Assembly: GCA_032622095.1 (NCBI GenBank)
Contig: CP136063.1
Span: forward strand, 88,267,980 to 88,331,979
Reading direction: 5' to 3'
Source: Siphonodentalium dalli
Lineage: Eukaryota; Mollusca; Scaphopoda; Gadilida; Siphonodentaliidae
Length of the DNA: 64,000 bases
The translations under genes were made by a program, and so were the position numbers. Within the stretch, counting starts at the first letter, position 1. Every line of letters starts with the position of its first letter. Of this stretch, positions 11,269-23,171 are shown piece after piece. The notes below the pieces were generated by a model. It was not told the origin of the DNA. It was given only the letters and a program-made list of their open reading frames with translations, and searched no databases.

Positions 11269-11547
11269 TTAAATACATGTTGATGAGTAGTTCCCTTAGG
11301 AAATGTTCAGATTATAAATTCAACAAACGACAATAAATAAGTTCAACAAATGACGAACGACCATACCGTAGGTTGCACATATTATCTGAACATTTCCCAC
11401 CAATTAATAGAATCCTTCTGCACTTGTATTATCTTTTCATCTGTCTGCTTACATTTCCTGAACACCCCTCAAGATGAATAATAGACTATTCCTATGTATA
11501 CGTGTATAACTGGGTGGGGAAAATCCATTTAGTAAAGAAAGGGTTAA
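11269..11547. repeat. Family E MITE
   Basis: Bordered by TTAA (11269-11272 and 11544-11547). The right end is ATCCATTTAGTAAAGAAAGGG. 'GGAAATGTTCAGATTATAAA' and 'ATTATCTGAACATTTCCCAC' form internal inverted arms. Confidence 0.65.
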
Positions 11548-11734
11548 TTCCAAGAAGCCTACTATGGGCTTCAAAGAAGAAATGTTTTCAGAAAAATGCA
11601 TTTTTCAGGGACTCGGGTCAACTCAACAGAGAGATAAGAAATTCTTAGAACTGTCACTTTGGCTGAATTAGTCACTCTCACCAGTGTTTTAATGATAAAG
11701 TTACTCAGGTTCCGAAACATGTTATCAAGATACC

Positions 11735-11951
11735 TACAGTAATGCCCTAAATAATCGACTCCTTAGTCACAGCAGAATTATGGGTAACTTTTCAGGATTT
11801 AGTCGGAAATATGGCTTGTTGCCATTCATCGGAAAGCTGTCAGTGAGAGCTTTCCGATGAATGGCAACTAGCCATATTTCCGACTAAATCCTGAAAAGTT
11901 ACCCATAATTCTGCAGTGGTTAAGGAGTCGATTATTTAGGGCATTACTGTA
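11735..11951. mobile_element. Family K foldback MITE copy 2 (TA-flanked)
   Basis: A clean 213-bp hairpin runs from CAGTAATGCCCTAAATAATC to its complement. The centre is GGAAAGCTGTCAGTGAGAGC, and TA lies on each side. It shows only a few mismatches between arms and to copies 3-8. Confidence 0.88.
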
Positions 11952-12494
11952 GATTGAGGGGAATTATGATTAGACTTACCCATGTTAATCAATTCTCATA
12001 ATAAACAGGATTTAATAAATTGGCAAAAAGCCCTTCTTGTTTCTCCCCAGTGGTTGTGGGGGTTAGTCTGGAGTGGGAAATTTTCCACTGGTCATGGTGT
12101 TGTGAGAGACACATATGTGGCCAGACCTCGGTGATAGAGAGTGTACGTGTAAGGAAGGGAATCAAATATAAACTCCAGGAGTTTACAGTCGATTCCCTTT
12201 CAAGGATTTAAACTTTACTGAGAGAAAGTAGTTTGTGGAAAATTTTTGTCTATTAAAGATCAATAAACTCGAACTAACTTATTTTAATCTCATTTCCTTT
12301 TGAGGACATGTTGAGTAATTGCAGAAATCTACATGTATACTGTTCAGTTTAGCCAATAATGATATCATCCTCATTGGCTTTAAACTTATAAATATTCAAG
12401 TTCTGGAGGAGTTCATTTTGGTCACTCTAGATCTGATTAGCCGGGGTAACTTTATCACAATTTTACCCAACCTACATCAATGCCTGAAGTATAT
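11952..12494. other. Unassigned AT-rich stretch
   Basis: A 63-codon frame (12020-12211) is followed by AATAAA near 12262, which gives a weak resemblance to a transcript 3' end. No domain is recognised. Confidence 0.3.
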
Positions 12495-12857
12495 GACCCT
12501 TTAACCACAGGAGAATTATGGGAAATTTTTCAGGATTTAGTCGGAAATATGGCTTGTTGCCATTTATCGGAAAGCTTACTTATTAGAATAATGATGATTA
12601 CAGTAATGTCCTAAATAAACGACCCCTAAACCACAGCAGAAATATGGGTAATTTTTCAGGATTTAGTCTGAAATATAGCTTGTTGCCATTCATCGGAAAG
12701 CTCTCAGCTTACAACAAGCCATATTTCCAACTAAATCCTGAAAAATTACTGAGAGCTTTCCGATGAATGGCAACAAGCCATATTTCCGACTAAATCCTGA
12801 AAGATTTCCCATAATTCTCCTGTGGTTTAGGGGTCGTTTATTTAGGACATTAATGTA
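12495..12857. mobile_element. Family K: truncated half plus a complete diverged copy 3
   Basis: 12495-12577 holds only a left arm (TTTAACCACAGGAGAATTAT to GCCATTTATCGGAAAGCTTA). A complete but rearranged copy runs 12599-12857 with TA at both ends and CAGTAATGTCC / GGACATTAATG termini. Its centre has an extra inverted segment, as if the loop was re-copied. Confidence 0.7.
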
Positions 12858-13829
12858 GGTGACTTTATCACAGCTCTGGAAAACTGGATTTAACCTTATC
12901 ACAGAAGCATGTGAGAGTGACCAATTACTAGTACATGTAGGCGTCATGCTAGAAAGGTGGAACTTTGTGAACATTTGAAGTCCTGGTTGAATATTGTTAG
13001 AATACCAGGAATTGGGATTTCAGTCTAAGCAATAGTCCAGTTTTTAAAAGTCATATTTTGTGTGGGAAGATGTTAAATTATATATGAAAACTGGTTTTAT
13101 TGTGCACAAAACTAACTCTGGTGTGTACTAGAATGTGCAGATTGAGACCATTATGAAAACCATAGCGTATTTTATTATTTAACTTCAAACATACCTAAGT
13201 AAGTTTTAGAATATCGTCTTTCAAAAAGTATAAATCATGTTGGCTTGAAAATAATATAAATCCTCTTTGAGGTGGTTTGGGGGGGGGGGGGTGGGGGGGT
13301 TGCTGAGTGTCTCACTTTCATCATAATATTCAATAATTTGGACATTTTATGCTTAGTACATAATTAGCTGGAAATTTCTCAACAACGGAGATCCTCTAGA
13401 CATATCCTTGGAATTAACCATCGAGAATATCAACAATTTAAAACAACAATTATTGAAATGAAAATGATGAACGTTAGTCCAGCCATGGATATGGCTAGCG
13501 GTTTCAAACCCTGCCCCTTGAGCGCCAGTCAAATTCTCAATTTTTGGAAATTCTATCTGCATGCTACCCACCTCCCCTCAACTTGAAACTTTTCATCTGT
13601 AATTCAAAAAATTTGCAGCTACTGTAGGTAAATATAAAATTTGTTTGCCATTTGCTATTACATAAATACTGGTAATATACTCCAAACATTTTGCAGCTAC
13701 CGGTACTACCAAGTAAGATTAAAATTAGTAAAATTACACATTTTGGTCACTGAAAACAGAAATTCAGACTAAACCAAAGAAATTTTACTTAGAAATTACT
13801 AAATTACTTGTAGCATTAAATCAGCTACG
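12858..13829. other. Unique AT-rich stretch with a G-rich tract
   Basis: A broken run of about 20 G is present at 13278-13298. The rest shows no coding, repeat or RNA signature that I can support. Confidence 0.35.
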
Positions 13830-14215
13830 AATAGCGTGTCTGTCATTTGCAGAATGAGGTCCCCAGAGGGTGAATTAAGTGATGCTATCCCGCACAGTGG
13901 GCTAGCATCACCAAATTCACCCTCTGGAGACCTCATTCTGCTTAGACCTCATCTTCTGGAAAGTATCTATAGTATTAAATTAACATTGTTTTTAGTTACA
14001 TTTCCCTTCAAGGAAGTTTCTATATCCCCTAATTTGCAGAAGATAAAATTCATAATTGAGGTGCCCAATGGGTGAACATCACCAACTTCAACTGGGGAAC
14101 TTCAATCTGATCGTAGGTCAGTCATACCAGTTGAGGGCCTCAGCAGAATGAGGTCCCCAGATGGTAAATTTAGTGATGCTAGCCCGCTATGACACGCTAT
14201 TTGCAGGCCTGCCTG
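13830..14215. repeat. Family H element H3, truncated on the right
   Basis: It starts AGCGTGTCTGTCATTTGCAG and has one full hairpin (13854-13942). The spacer shows the GTGCCCAATGGGTGAACATC / GGGGAACTTCAATCTGA pair. The second hairpin is cut short after GATGCTAGCCCGCTATGACA (about 14150-14205). Confidence 0.7.
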
Positions 14216-14439
14216 TGTGGCTCTTTCTATTGCTGATAAAGTGACACTCACTTCTGCCCTTGGGCTAATAGCAGCCATTTTGAATGTGAAGGTGAACTTT
14301 TTGGCTCCTTCAATCATTGACACCACATTTGTTGACCAATCAAATTGAATCAATTGATCAGTATGTTTGAGTGATGTGTTCATATGCATGGCCTGTGCCA
14401 TTTAAATTCAGGGAGATCAATGCATACTGGTATGATTTG

Positions 14440-14487
14440 CATGCACTTAAGCGCAAATAAGGAATAAATGTGAAAATGGCCTCCTAT
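14440..14487. repeat. Isolated end of element B (GCGCTTAAG family)
   Basis: Reads CACTTAAGCGCAAATAAGG followed by AATAAATGTGAAAATGGCC and TCC. The same junction appears at 44330-44385, and in reverse at 29147-29177, where it is interrupted by the EnSpm-like element. It therefore marks the terminal region of that second transposon family. Confidence 0.6.
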
Positions 14488-14985
14488 ATATTTTTTTCCA
14501 ACATAAAACAAATACCCGTATGTTCTTCTTGTTTGAAATTTCTAACATTTGTAGATTATAGCTAGCCGCCCAAATTTTCAACTTTCGAAACATTTCGTTT
14601 GCCATGTGGTATGACATAAATACTGACAATAACTGGTAAGTTATTGTTAATCAGGCATGATGACTTCAAATATTAATGTGATATTAACTAACCAACATTT
14701 CAAACTTTTAATTTCCCTATCCAATTTCATCTGTGTCAATGAAAGAAGACAGGGTAACATAGTGCCAGAGCGATCTTGGGCAGATAGACCTAACCATCAA
14801 CTTCTCAACATGTTGAGAACATTTGGAATACTAATAATGGTCAAATATTCAAAATCAAAATTAGGACCATAGATATATATAGTCACATAAAAAATTAATA
14901 AGAGCAGCCATTTGAATTATCTCCTACAATATGCCCTAGCTAGCTGTGTTCATGGAGGGGAAGGGTTTTTTTGGGGGGGGGGGGG
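14488..14985. other. Unique stretch ending in a G tract
   Basis: No gene or recognisable repeat. A G-run of about 17 with TGT follows at about 14971-14990. Confidence 0.3.
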
Positions 14986-15019
14986 GGGTGTCTATATACC
15001 GCCCCCTTAAACTTTGGCC

Positions 15020-15500
15020 TAAATTTTCAACAGTTGGAAATTTCATATCTCACACGTAGGCCTACCACATTAGTTGGAAACTTCAGACCAAAAGTAGGTT
15101 GAAATTTGTTACAAACTTTAATATTCCAGACCATGTGAAAATTATTGTTTTTAGAATAAAAGTAAAAAATGTCCCTTATTTTTGTCAAGTTTTTGGATTG
15201 TCAGAATACAATCAGTTAGAAATTTCAAACTATATATCCAGAGTGGGATTATCACGGATAGCTCGGAAAACAGTTGGAAAGCTTGAGGTGCCAGTTTGAA
15301 ATTTCAAACCCAAGGGGGGGGGGGGGGGGGGGGGGGGGTGCAAAAGAAATTTCTCTGACTAGGAAATATGAGTGCTTCAACTTCAAGGGAGAGGGGTGTA
15401 GTTGGAAATTCCAAACTGGACATACGTGTGTACGTACCCCCCATACACTTCTAACAGACCCCAGTCTGAGTTGGAAATTATATCAAACCTACTTCAAGTT
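15020..15500. repeat. Irregularly spaced 'GTTGGAAATTTC' motif cluster
   Basis: The phrase GTTGGAAATTTC, or close variants, recurs at about 15032, 15075, 15100, 15217, 15273, 15295, 15401 and 15470, with spacers of 30-100 bp. Some copies are immediately followed by its complement GAAATTTCAAAC. A G homopolymer sits at 15306-15338. The complementary phrase AAATTTCCAACT clusters at 28940-29120. Function unknown. Confidence 0.45.
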
Positions 15501-15559
15501 CAGGGGCTTGTCACCTCATATATACCATGATTTACATTTAATTTACATCACTGAGTGAA

Positions 15560-16260
15560 ACTGAAAGGCCCCTGTAAATTTGGATATGACCAATTATTTC
15601 CTGTTAGTGTTATATTCTGACTATTACTTATAAGAGGATATCATTATCAATGGCCTAAACCAAGAAAAAAATACCATACTATACCAAAAAAAATGCCACA
15701 TAATCTTGTACATGTTTTCGCAGAAATTATTAACTTTTTTTCTTCGATAAAGAGTCAAAAAGTCCGAAATGTCTGGGGGTCATCAAGATTTTTTTCGGCT
15801 TCGTGTCCGCCAGCCTCGCTCTCGTCTCCATGTGCAATTTTTTAGAACAGGGGGTTTCAATCGGAAAACCGAAACAAAAAATCCAATTATCTGACTGTCA
15901 AACGAAAAGACAAGAAAAACAAAGAAAACATTCCGTTCTGTATATTCACACTAACTTTATATCTCCGGAACCTTAGATCAAAAAAGCTCTCGTAACACAA
16001 AAAGCTTGGTGATTTTCATCCCTGGTGGTCATGCGATCTATTTTGGTGCGGAGGAAATACGACGGTAAACTAAACTTGACAGAGAAGGACTAGGAAGTTT
16101 TATGTAAATTTCATATACTATGACATTCTTCGGAGTCTGAGAAGAATACAAACCTCTAGAACAATTTGAATTCTGTTGAATAATACCATTTTTATTGAAT
16201 CAGAAGAATACTTACAACTCTAAAAGAGCGATTTAATAATCATCTTTTGCACAAACGTAA
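15560..16260. other. Single-copy, repeat-poor stretch
   Basis: Unlike its surroundings, this stretch shows none of the repeat families of the window. It contains a moderately GC-rich block at 15795-15835. It could hold a non-coding first exon of a flanking gene, but no splice-consistent coding exon could be supported. Confidence 0.3.
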
Positions 16261-16264
16261 TCAT

Positions 16265-16340
16265 TAAAACGAATGGTGGGCGGAGTTCTATCAATGAGCC
16301 AATCAAATTGCTTTGACGTGATTCGGCTGGTTCCATTCTT
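16265..16340. promoter_or_regulatory. Candidate promoter: GC box, CCAAT box and CRE-like site
   Basis: Within about 50 bp lie GGGCGGAG (GC box, about 16277), GAGCCAATCAAA (CCAAT box, about 16297) and TGACGTGA (CRE-like, about 16314). A further TTTGGCGGGAA, which fits the E2F consensus, is present at about 16793 and is followed by a possible splice donor GAAG|GTAAAC. The block lies 11 kb upstream of the visible L3MBTL-like exons and no downstream coding exon is seen on the plus strand, so the target gene is unknown. Confidence 0.35.
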
Positions 16341-16981
16341 TCACTTGGAAAAATAAAACCTAGAATTTTATTTTTAGTGGGGCAATTTGTCGTGTTTTAT
16401 GCTTCTGGATTATATTTTAACCACAGTTACACGAAGTTAGCATATTTTATGCTTGTTTGGCGAAGAAATTATGCGATGAATGTACCCAGAATGCAACGAG
16501 GAAAAGTAAACATTCGACCAAAAATTTACTTCCTGAAAAATCGTCCTCTTTTTCGCGGTGTAATTAGCAAAATATTTTCTGGAATCTGTTTAACAACAGT
16601 TCTTATAAATTATGGAACTGGGATATCAACTAAGTATTTGGTTTAACTACTTTACCGGAGTTCACATCTCTTCGAAATTTATTATATTTTGGTATCCATA
16701 TTTTTTCTCTCGCAGTTTTGTTAATTTACAAAAGCGGCGGACATCTGCGTATTTAAATATGCAAATTATATAATAATTATTCATGAGTGAGCAGTTTGGC
16801 GGGAAGCACGAGGGAAGGTAAACTTTAGTAATATTATGGAAGCCCAATGCAAAAATAAATAGAAAGTTCACGCATTCAGTTTGTTTCTATTCTGCGATCA
16901 AAACGAGCTAGAATGTTGTCGCATTGAAATATGCATTCATACTGCAGACCTCTGGACAGCAACAACAACAACATATGGAAA

Positions 16982-17037
16982 TTAAAGATACACAATATTC
17001 CGAATCGATGGTCCCCATATATTGATCATCATATTCC

Positions 17038-17073
<36 letters not shown>

Positions 17074-17403
17074 ATTTCTTGATATGCCGCTTCAGTTATC
17101 ACAATCGAATACTTGCCAAAAAATAATGCTAACCACAGTGACTGTCAACGATGGTATAAAATTTCCCAAAAAAGTGTTATATAGTTCAACATTTTGTTGA
17201 ACGCAATTTGGTATCGAGAATGCACATGCCAGGCCGCCAATATTCGAGGTGGTGAAAAATAGCAGATTTCAAAACTCGAAATCTGATTACTCTCCAGGGG
17301 CTTAGATGGGTGGGTTCCTCGACTCAAATCTAATATTTTTTTTTACTCCCGATGCCGAAGAAATTGTTATTTAGAGGCGTTAAATCGGATTGTGCACCTT
17401 TAA
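16982..17403 (-). mobile_element. Family L element copy 1 (TTAA-bordered, (AAC)n inside)
   Basis: Bordered by TTAA. It contains an (AAC)n run (17037-17070), GGTGGGTTCCTCGACTCAAAT and an end resembling GATTGTGCACC. In reverse it matches 23172-23629 and 24325-24794, which show the family ends AGGTACTCAATCCGAT / CTGATTGAGTACCT most clearly. Confidence 0.65.
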
Positions 17404-17770
17404 AGTTTAAACTATATGGACATTGTTCCTCTGAAGAAGAAAAAATGTTAGAAACTGCATAATTGTGAAATAGGCTGATAAATACCCAATTATTAGGCCA
17501 ATAATGATGTAATTTTTATTACAAAATCATTGTTATGATTATTATGAATGATCAAAAATATATTAAATAACTGGATGCGAGTATTATATACCGGTAGCGC
17601 TACTATGACATATCTCGGCTCATATAATGTTATTTACAATACAATCTTTAGAAATATTACAATTGTGTATAACGCACAATACATCTTTAAAATTAAATCA
17701 GTAAAATTATAAGCTCTCTACCTGTAGGCTCGAGGTCCTCGATAAAACGGTATGCATACAGGCGTTTTTT
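17404..17770. other. AT-rich stretch, no feature recognised
   Basis: It carries no repeat shared with the rest of the window and no open frame of interest. Confidence 0.3.
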
Positions 17771-17774
17771 TTTC

Positions 17775-19220
17775 AGTTTTCAGCTCAACTTGACAAAGTC
17801 AAGTTTGAGCTATTGCCATGGGTTGGTCGTCCATCGCCCGTCCGTGCGTGCTTCCTTCCGGTCGTCAACAATTTCCGTGTAGCACACCCTACAGGCCACA
17901 CCCCTCATCCGATCGTCACCAAACTTTGAACACATGGCGGGAATATCGCATGGTCGCGGTCAGGGAGCAAAGCATATATTTGGTGAATTTGTAGAAAACA
18001 CACATTATGTTTACCGTTTGGACGACAGCGAGTTTGGTCGGCGGAGGCGATGCGATTTTTAGCTCAACTTTACTTTGTAAAATTTGAGCTATTGCCTTGG
18101 GTTGGCGTCCGTCGTCCGTCCGCCCATCAACAATTCCGTTGGCTCACCCTACAGGCCGCATCCCTCACTCAATCATCACAAAACTTCATTATGGATCTTC
18201 GGGGTTACCTTTAGATGGGAGCCATTGCTTTCTCCCCGAAATTCGTTAAAAAATTTGGCCACCAGCAGGCATTTTGATTTCAAATTTGAATCCATCGGCA
18301 CACCCGCAGCCCACATTTATTGGAGAAATGTTTTGAAAATTTACAGGCATGTTTAGGATCACCTCTAGATGGGAGCTATCGAATTTGAGCGATTTTAGAC
18401 GAAAAACATGGCCGCTGGCGGCCATCTTGTATTTTACTCTTTGCATGACTAAATCATTTGGCACACCATACAGACTACATCCCTCCAGTCCATTGTAAGA
18501 TCATCACCAAACTGTATATGCATCTTCATGGTGACCTCTAGATGGGAGCCATCGATTCGTTAAAAAACATGGCTGCCAACAGCCATCTTGGATTTTACTC
18601 TTTGCATGACTAAATCCTTCGGCACAACCTACAGGCCGCATCCCTCATCTGTTCGTCACCAAACTTCATAAGGATCTTCAGGGTGACCTCTGGATGGGAG
18701 CCAACGATATTTTCCGAATTTCGTTAAGAAACATGGTCGCCAGTGGCCATCTTGGATTTTACTCTTTTCATGACTAAAACACTTTGGCACACCCAACATG
18801 CCTGCCGCATCACACATCCAAACTTCATATGGTAATTTGGTGTGGCCTCTAGATGGAAGCACAGGCCCCTGTGGAAAATTACTAAAATACCAATATAGAC
18901 TATACCAGTATAGTCTATATTGGTATTTTAGTAATTTTCCCCAGGGGCCTGTGGATGGAAGCTGTCCAATTCTTCCGAAATTTGTTAAAAAACGTTGGAT
19001 CCTGGAGCCATCTTGGATTTCACATTTGAATCCATCAGCACACCCTGCAGCCCACATTTAGTGTACCCATACCATAGTATGGTATATACGCATAGTATCG
19101 ATGTCCGGATTGACCACTCGTCGTTCGTTCTTTCGTCTGTCTGTCCGTATGTCTGTTCGTCTGCCTGTACTTCTGTCTCTCCGTCTGTCTCTCCGTCTGT
19201 CCATCCGTCCATAGACACTA
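17775..19220 (-). repeat. Family J tandem array, reverse orientation
   Basis: This is the reverse complement of the 6365-7420 repeat. It starts TTTGAGCTATTGCCATGGGT with GTCCGTCC-type runs, then several units of CATCTTGGATTTTACTCTTTGC, 'acctacaggccgcatccctc' and 'aacttcataaggatcttcag'. Two heads are visible (17790 and 18060), so two copies are joined. It closes with a CGTCTGTCTGTCCGT-type microsatellite (about 19120-19210). A small perfect hairpin is inserted at 18860-18955. Confidence 0.7.
18860..18955. mobile_element. Tiny near-perfect palindromic element, ACAGGCCCCTG ends
   Basis: An approximately 95-bp hairpin with arms of about 45 bp. ACAGGCCCCTGTGGAAAATT..CAATATAGACTATAC is mirrored by GTATAGTCTATATTGG..AATTTTCCCCAGGGGCCTGT. 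Only one or two mismatches separate the arms. It sits inside the family J array and is absent from the other J array. The CAGGGGCC end is hAT-like, but no target duplication could be fixed. Confidence 0.65.
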
Positions 19221-19224
19221 CTTA

Positions 19225-19530
19225 TGGTGCCATATCTTAAACATTTCTATCCGATCGGAACCAAATTGTGTATATGAATTTCTCAGCCCAAATACAGATC
19301 GAGTTCGATTATATATGGGTTTGATCCGAGTTTTTTTAACCGAGTCATATGCACTTTTTCGACTTAGAATTAACACATGCTGCGATAACTCAAACATTTT
19401 TTATCTGACGGGAACCAAATTTGGTATGCGAGTTTCTCAGCCCAAAAATACAGATCGAGTTCGAATATGGGTTTGATCCGATTTTTTGAATGGAGTTATT
19501 GCCCTTTTAAAAAAAAAGGCAAAAATATTT
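19225..19530 (-). repeat. Family I related repeat
   Basis: Two units share CAGATCGAGTTCGA..TATGGGTTTGATCCGA and CTTTTTCGACTTAGAATT. They are related in reverse to the 5548-6266 array and to 41340-41665. Confidence 0.6.
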
Positions 19531-20390
19531 AAAGTGATATTTACCACGGCACTACCATGGCACTACCATGTTAAAGCAGTTTAAGATGGCAATTGTTTGC
19601 AACGCAGACAGTCGAGGAGGAAAGATCCTCGTTTATAATAGAATTAAAAAAAAACTTCCGAATCGAGAACATTTGGAATAGGGAATTTTTTAACCTTCGG
19701 AAAGCGAACCTTCGGAATAGAGACATGGCCCCGCTGAACGACTGAATAGTGAATACCCTGTCAACAGACACCACTCAGCCGTGGACGTCCATGTGTGGAC
19801 TATATATACTTTCTCCCAGATCATATTTTGCCATTGTAACCAGTTAAGGGTCAGGGAACCTCAACTGGAAAAAAATATCGGTCGCAACAACTGGTCGCAA
19901 AACAAGAAATTTACCTTGAAAATGAGATAATCTTGTTTCCTGATTCACTGTAAACATTAATTTGCTCGGTCGAAATTTTCCAAATATCTATCAAATTTTC
20001 TATTCTTCCTGTTCTTCCATGCACTAAAATTGTTACACATTCAGCAAATACAAGTGGTGACATGGTAAGTGGACCAAAACAAATTCTGTTTCTTTACTAA
20101 AAATACATGTTTTTCAGATTAAAAAAAAAAGTTGCCTACACACATCCATGGAACTCGTGTGGTTCTGGTCAGGTCAAGTGACCTTAATGATTAAATTCAA
20201 ATAAGAAAATCCATATTTTCAACATACCAAATTAATGCCGTTCTAAGTTTTTCCACATTCCTACTAAATTTGTCATGTTTTGATTGAAGAAGTGAAAGAA
20301 TGGACATTTCAGTAAAGCGAGATACCTATCAAGCACGACCCGAAGCTGTTTAACCAAATTATTCAACCATATCGACTACAACAATTGAAA
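19531..20390. other. Unassigned stretch
   Basis: No coding or repeat signature beyond short AT-rich runs. The phrase 'gaaatttaccttgaaaatga' followed by 'cttgtttcctgattcactgt' at 19910-19950 resembles 55187-55230, which hints at an old dispersed repeat. Confidence 0.3.
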
Positions 20391-20393
20391 CCA

Positions 20394-22208
20394 TTAAAGG
20401 CCCACTTAATTATTTAACCCCAGATCACATATATAAAATATATGCCATATTATATACTGTTTGAAAGAGGAAGCTCCAAAATATTGTATTATCAACTTAT
20501 CCGGTGTAATAAACTACATGTGAACATGTTGTTCTTGTTGAGTGACCGAGGTGTTTTTGTGCTTAAGTTTCATCCTGTTTTGTTGTGCAAAGTGTATTAT
20601 TTTCAATGGAGGGGGAATAACTCTATAATTTAAAGATATAGTTATTCCCCTTCCATTGAAAATACATTTGAATTATGTTGCATTCTTGAAGCCAAAACGG
20701 GGGGATCTTTTTATGATTTCAGCTGTTTTCTATTTCTCTATTTGGGAATCTTCTGAGACACAGACGTTTTCAGATGGTACTTTAATCATATTTTATGGCA
20801 TAGACCAGGGGGGAGTCTGCAAAAAAATTCCGTATATAGGGCCGGGGTGGGTGGGTGGTCCAGAGGCCGCAAAAATAGTGCTTGTAAAATTTTTCCAAAA
20901 TGTTTTTTTGTTCAAACAATTTACAAGTACTGACCATGTAATGTTGTTTGTAAGCATGTAATTACCATGCTTGTTGGTATAGGGCTATATATGCAGCTAT
21001 AATGACTCTTTAGCCTCAGATTTAGCAACATTCTGGATTTCACAGGATCCCGGCCCATTTCACAGTGGACCACCGTAATAGCGTTCAGGAAACTTAACCC
21101 ATGGTTGAGTTATAATAATGCAAAACGTGTTTACGGATGGAACAAGGCCGGTAACTCTGGTATGCATTGATAGGCGAAACCTGTGATATGCAGTAATATG
21201 TGCATACATCCTTCCCCTATCATTTTGGTCTATCACCATACCAAACCACATCAAAATTTGACAACCGACACTTAACTTATATTGCAAAAACTTTGTACGG
21301 ACTGAATTTCATAAAGTCGAACAGGGCCCATAACTCTGGTAGGCATTGATGGTCACAACCCGTGATATTATGCATATTCGTTCCCCATTTCTGATCCGTC
21401 ACCATGCAATAGGGCATCAAAATATGACAACCGACTCTTGAGTTATAATGCAAAATGTTTGTACAGACGGACGGACTGACGGCTCGAGACGTCAACTATA
21501 TATATACCCGCCGACTAATATCGGGGGGGGGGGGGGTATAATAACCATATATCTAGGTGTATACCTAACCAAAAACAATTCCCCTCCCCCAACCCACCTC
21601 GGTGGATAAGACTAAAGAGTTCTTTGGTCATGCACAAATAATTGTGGAACCCCCTGAGCTGTTTACCACTATTTACACTGGCCAGTGTTCTCTGTCAGAC
21701 ACAACGCACTCGATATATTAAGGCTATAATGGGGTCTACGGCAATTTGTGACATATAGTGTACCTACACAATGCTTTATTATTATTGTTAGATACTGAAA
21801 ACACCAGGAAACACCTGGAAATACAGTTTATTTTTCGTTTTGTTGATCTGTGTTTACCAATTAAGCATGTTATTGCTTGAGTCTTAATGGTACACAGCAA
21901 GAGTTTGCACCAAAAAAGAATAGTGGAATGGGATTGAAAGGCAGTTAACACAGTTATTGAAGAACGGCTTTAAAAAACATGGAAATTTTGATAAAAACAT
22001 GAGAAAGGGGGTGGGTCCCCAAAATATTGGAGGAAAAAAATATTTTTTTTGCACAAATGGGGTGGTGGGTCCCTCGGGTCGGAAAAAACCTTTTTGGGCC
22101 CTATATGTGCAATTTTTTCCAGACTCCCCCTGCATTGACTGTTATTAAAACCGTATATCAAGGCACTATAAAAAAAAATCGGTGACTCGAAAATTAAGTG
22201 CGCCTTTT
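20394..22208. mobile_element. Family D element copy 2, split by a hAT-like insertion
   Basis: Left part 20394-20805 starts TTAAAGGCCCACTTAATT and includes the small hairpin GAGGGGGAATAACTCTA / TAGTTATTCCCCTTCC (about 20607-20655). Right part 22133-22208 ends GTGACTCGAAAATTAAG. Joined across 20806-22132 the two parts match the continuous copies at 27383-27868 and 45989-46431. Confidence 0.75.
20799..22139. mobile_element. hAT-like non-autonomous element (CAGGGGGGAGTCT ends)
   Basis: The ends CAGGGGGGAGTCTG (20806) and AGACTCCCCCTG (to 22132) are inverted, and the next bases also pair (AAAAAATTCC.. / ..GCAATTTTTTCC). The flanks CATAGAC (20799-20805) and CATTGAC (22133-22139) are a 7-8 bp target duplication with one change. 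The 1327-bp body holds no transposase. At 21060-21545 it carries a tandem repeat with GACGGACGGACTGACGGC and a G tract. CAGGGG ends and 8-bp targets are typical of hAT. Confidence 0.75.
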
Positions 22209-23171
22209 ATCTGGAATAGAATGTATATTACGTTTCCAATTTCAAAACCGACCAATACCGTAAACTAAACAGGTGATGGTTGGGTGTGTCATCATATATG
22301 CCTGGACATAAAATATGAACACGATCCGCGATTAAAAAATACTCAAATTATCGCATCGGATATATTATAGCTGGGACTAATATTGTCCCAGATTATAGCA
22401 TGTGTCTACGGACGGACAGTCGAACGACGGATCGTTGATCCGGATGTCGGCATTAGGTGTACCATTCACGTATGGTACATAGTATGTGTGCACAAACAAA
22501 CAGCTGCATGGTATGTGAAGGTGGTCCTTACATTGTGGCGTCTATAATTATAACCCCAGGCACCCGAACCAAATTGTTTTTCAACTATTGAAAATGTCTG
22601 AAGTTGAAAATATCACACTGGAAAATGGGTTGAATGGTCTTAGATTGTTCTGATAGTGTTTTTTTTTTAATTTCAACCAATGTTCAATGTAATGTATGTT
22701 GTTATTTTTTGTAGTCTGATCGAATTTAAAATCTCGATTGGTGCAATTTTTGTTTTTGGGCTATCGAATATATACTTGTATTTTAGTGTTATTTTTATTT
22801 ATTCTTATATTTTGTCCAAAGTATTGATATATTTTTAATTGGTGTTAAAATCGACATCTTCGTGCACATTAAATCAACAACAACCAACATGACACATGCA
22901 CTGACAAAAAAAAATGCAATAGGCTTATAAGTATATGTTTTCAACCCCTATAATTATCTCTATTATGCGACATGCGATTCAACGCTATGGTCCTATAAGT
23001 AGAAGTTTTCAAATTCTAGAGGGTGACACCCCTACCTCGGTGAATCATGGTTATTTCACACTAATGTGATAATTTTCACGCATTTGCTGAAGTAATGTCC
23101 ATAACTTCAACAAATCAAGATGTGATAATCAAAAATTATCAAATATAAGCTAGGTACCAGCCTTATAACTG
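22209..23171. other. Unassigned, AT-rich, with a GACGGACAG-type tail
   Basis: 22390-22480 carries ACGGACGGACAGTCGAACG and a GTACCATTCACGTATGGTAC inverted pair, similar to 19065-19120 in reverse. The remainder has no recognisable feature. Confidence 0.35.
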
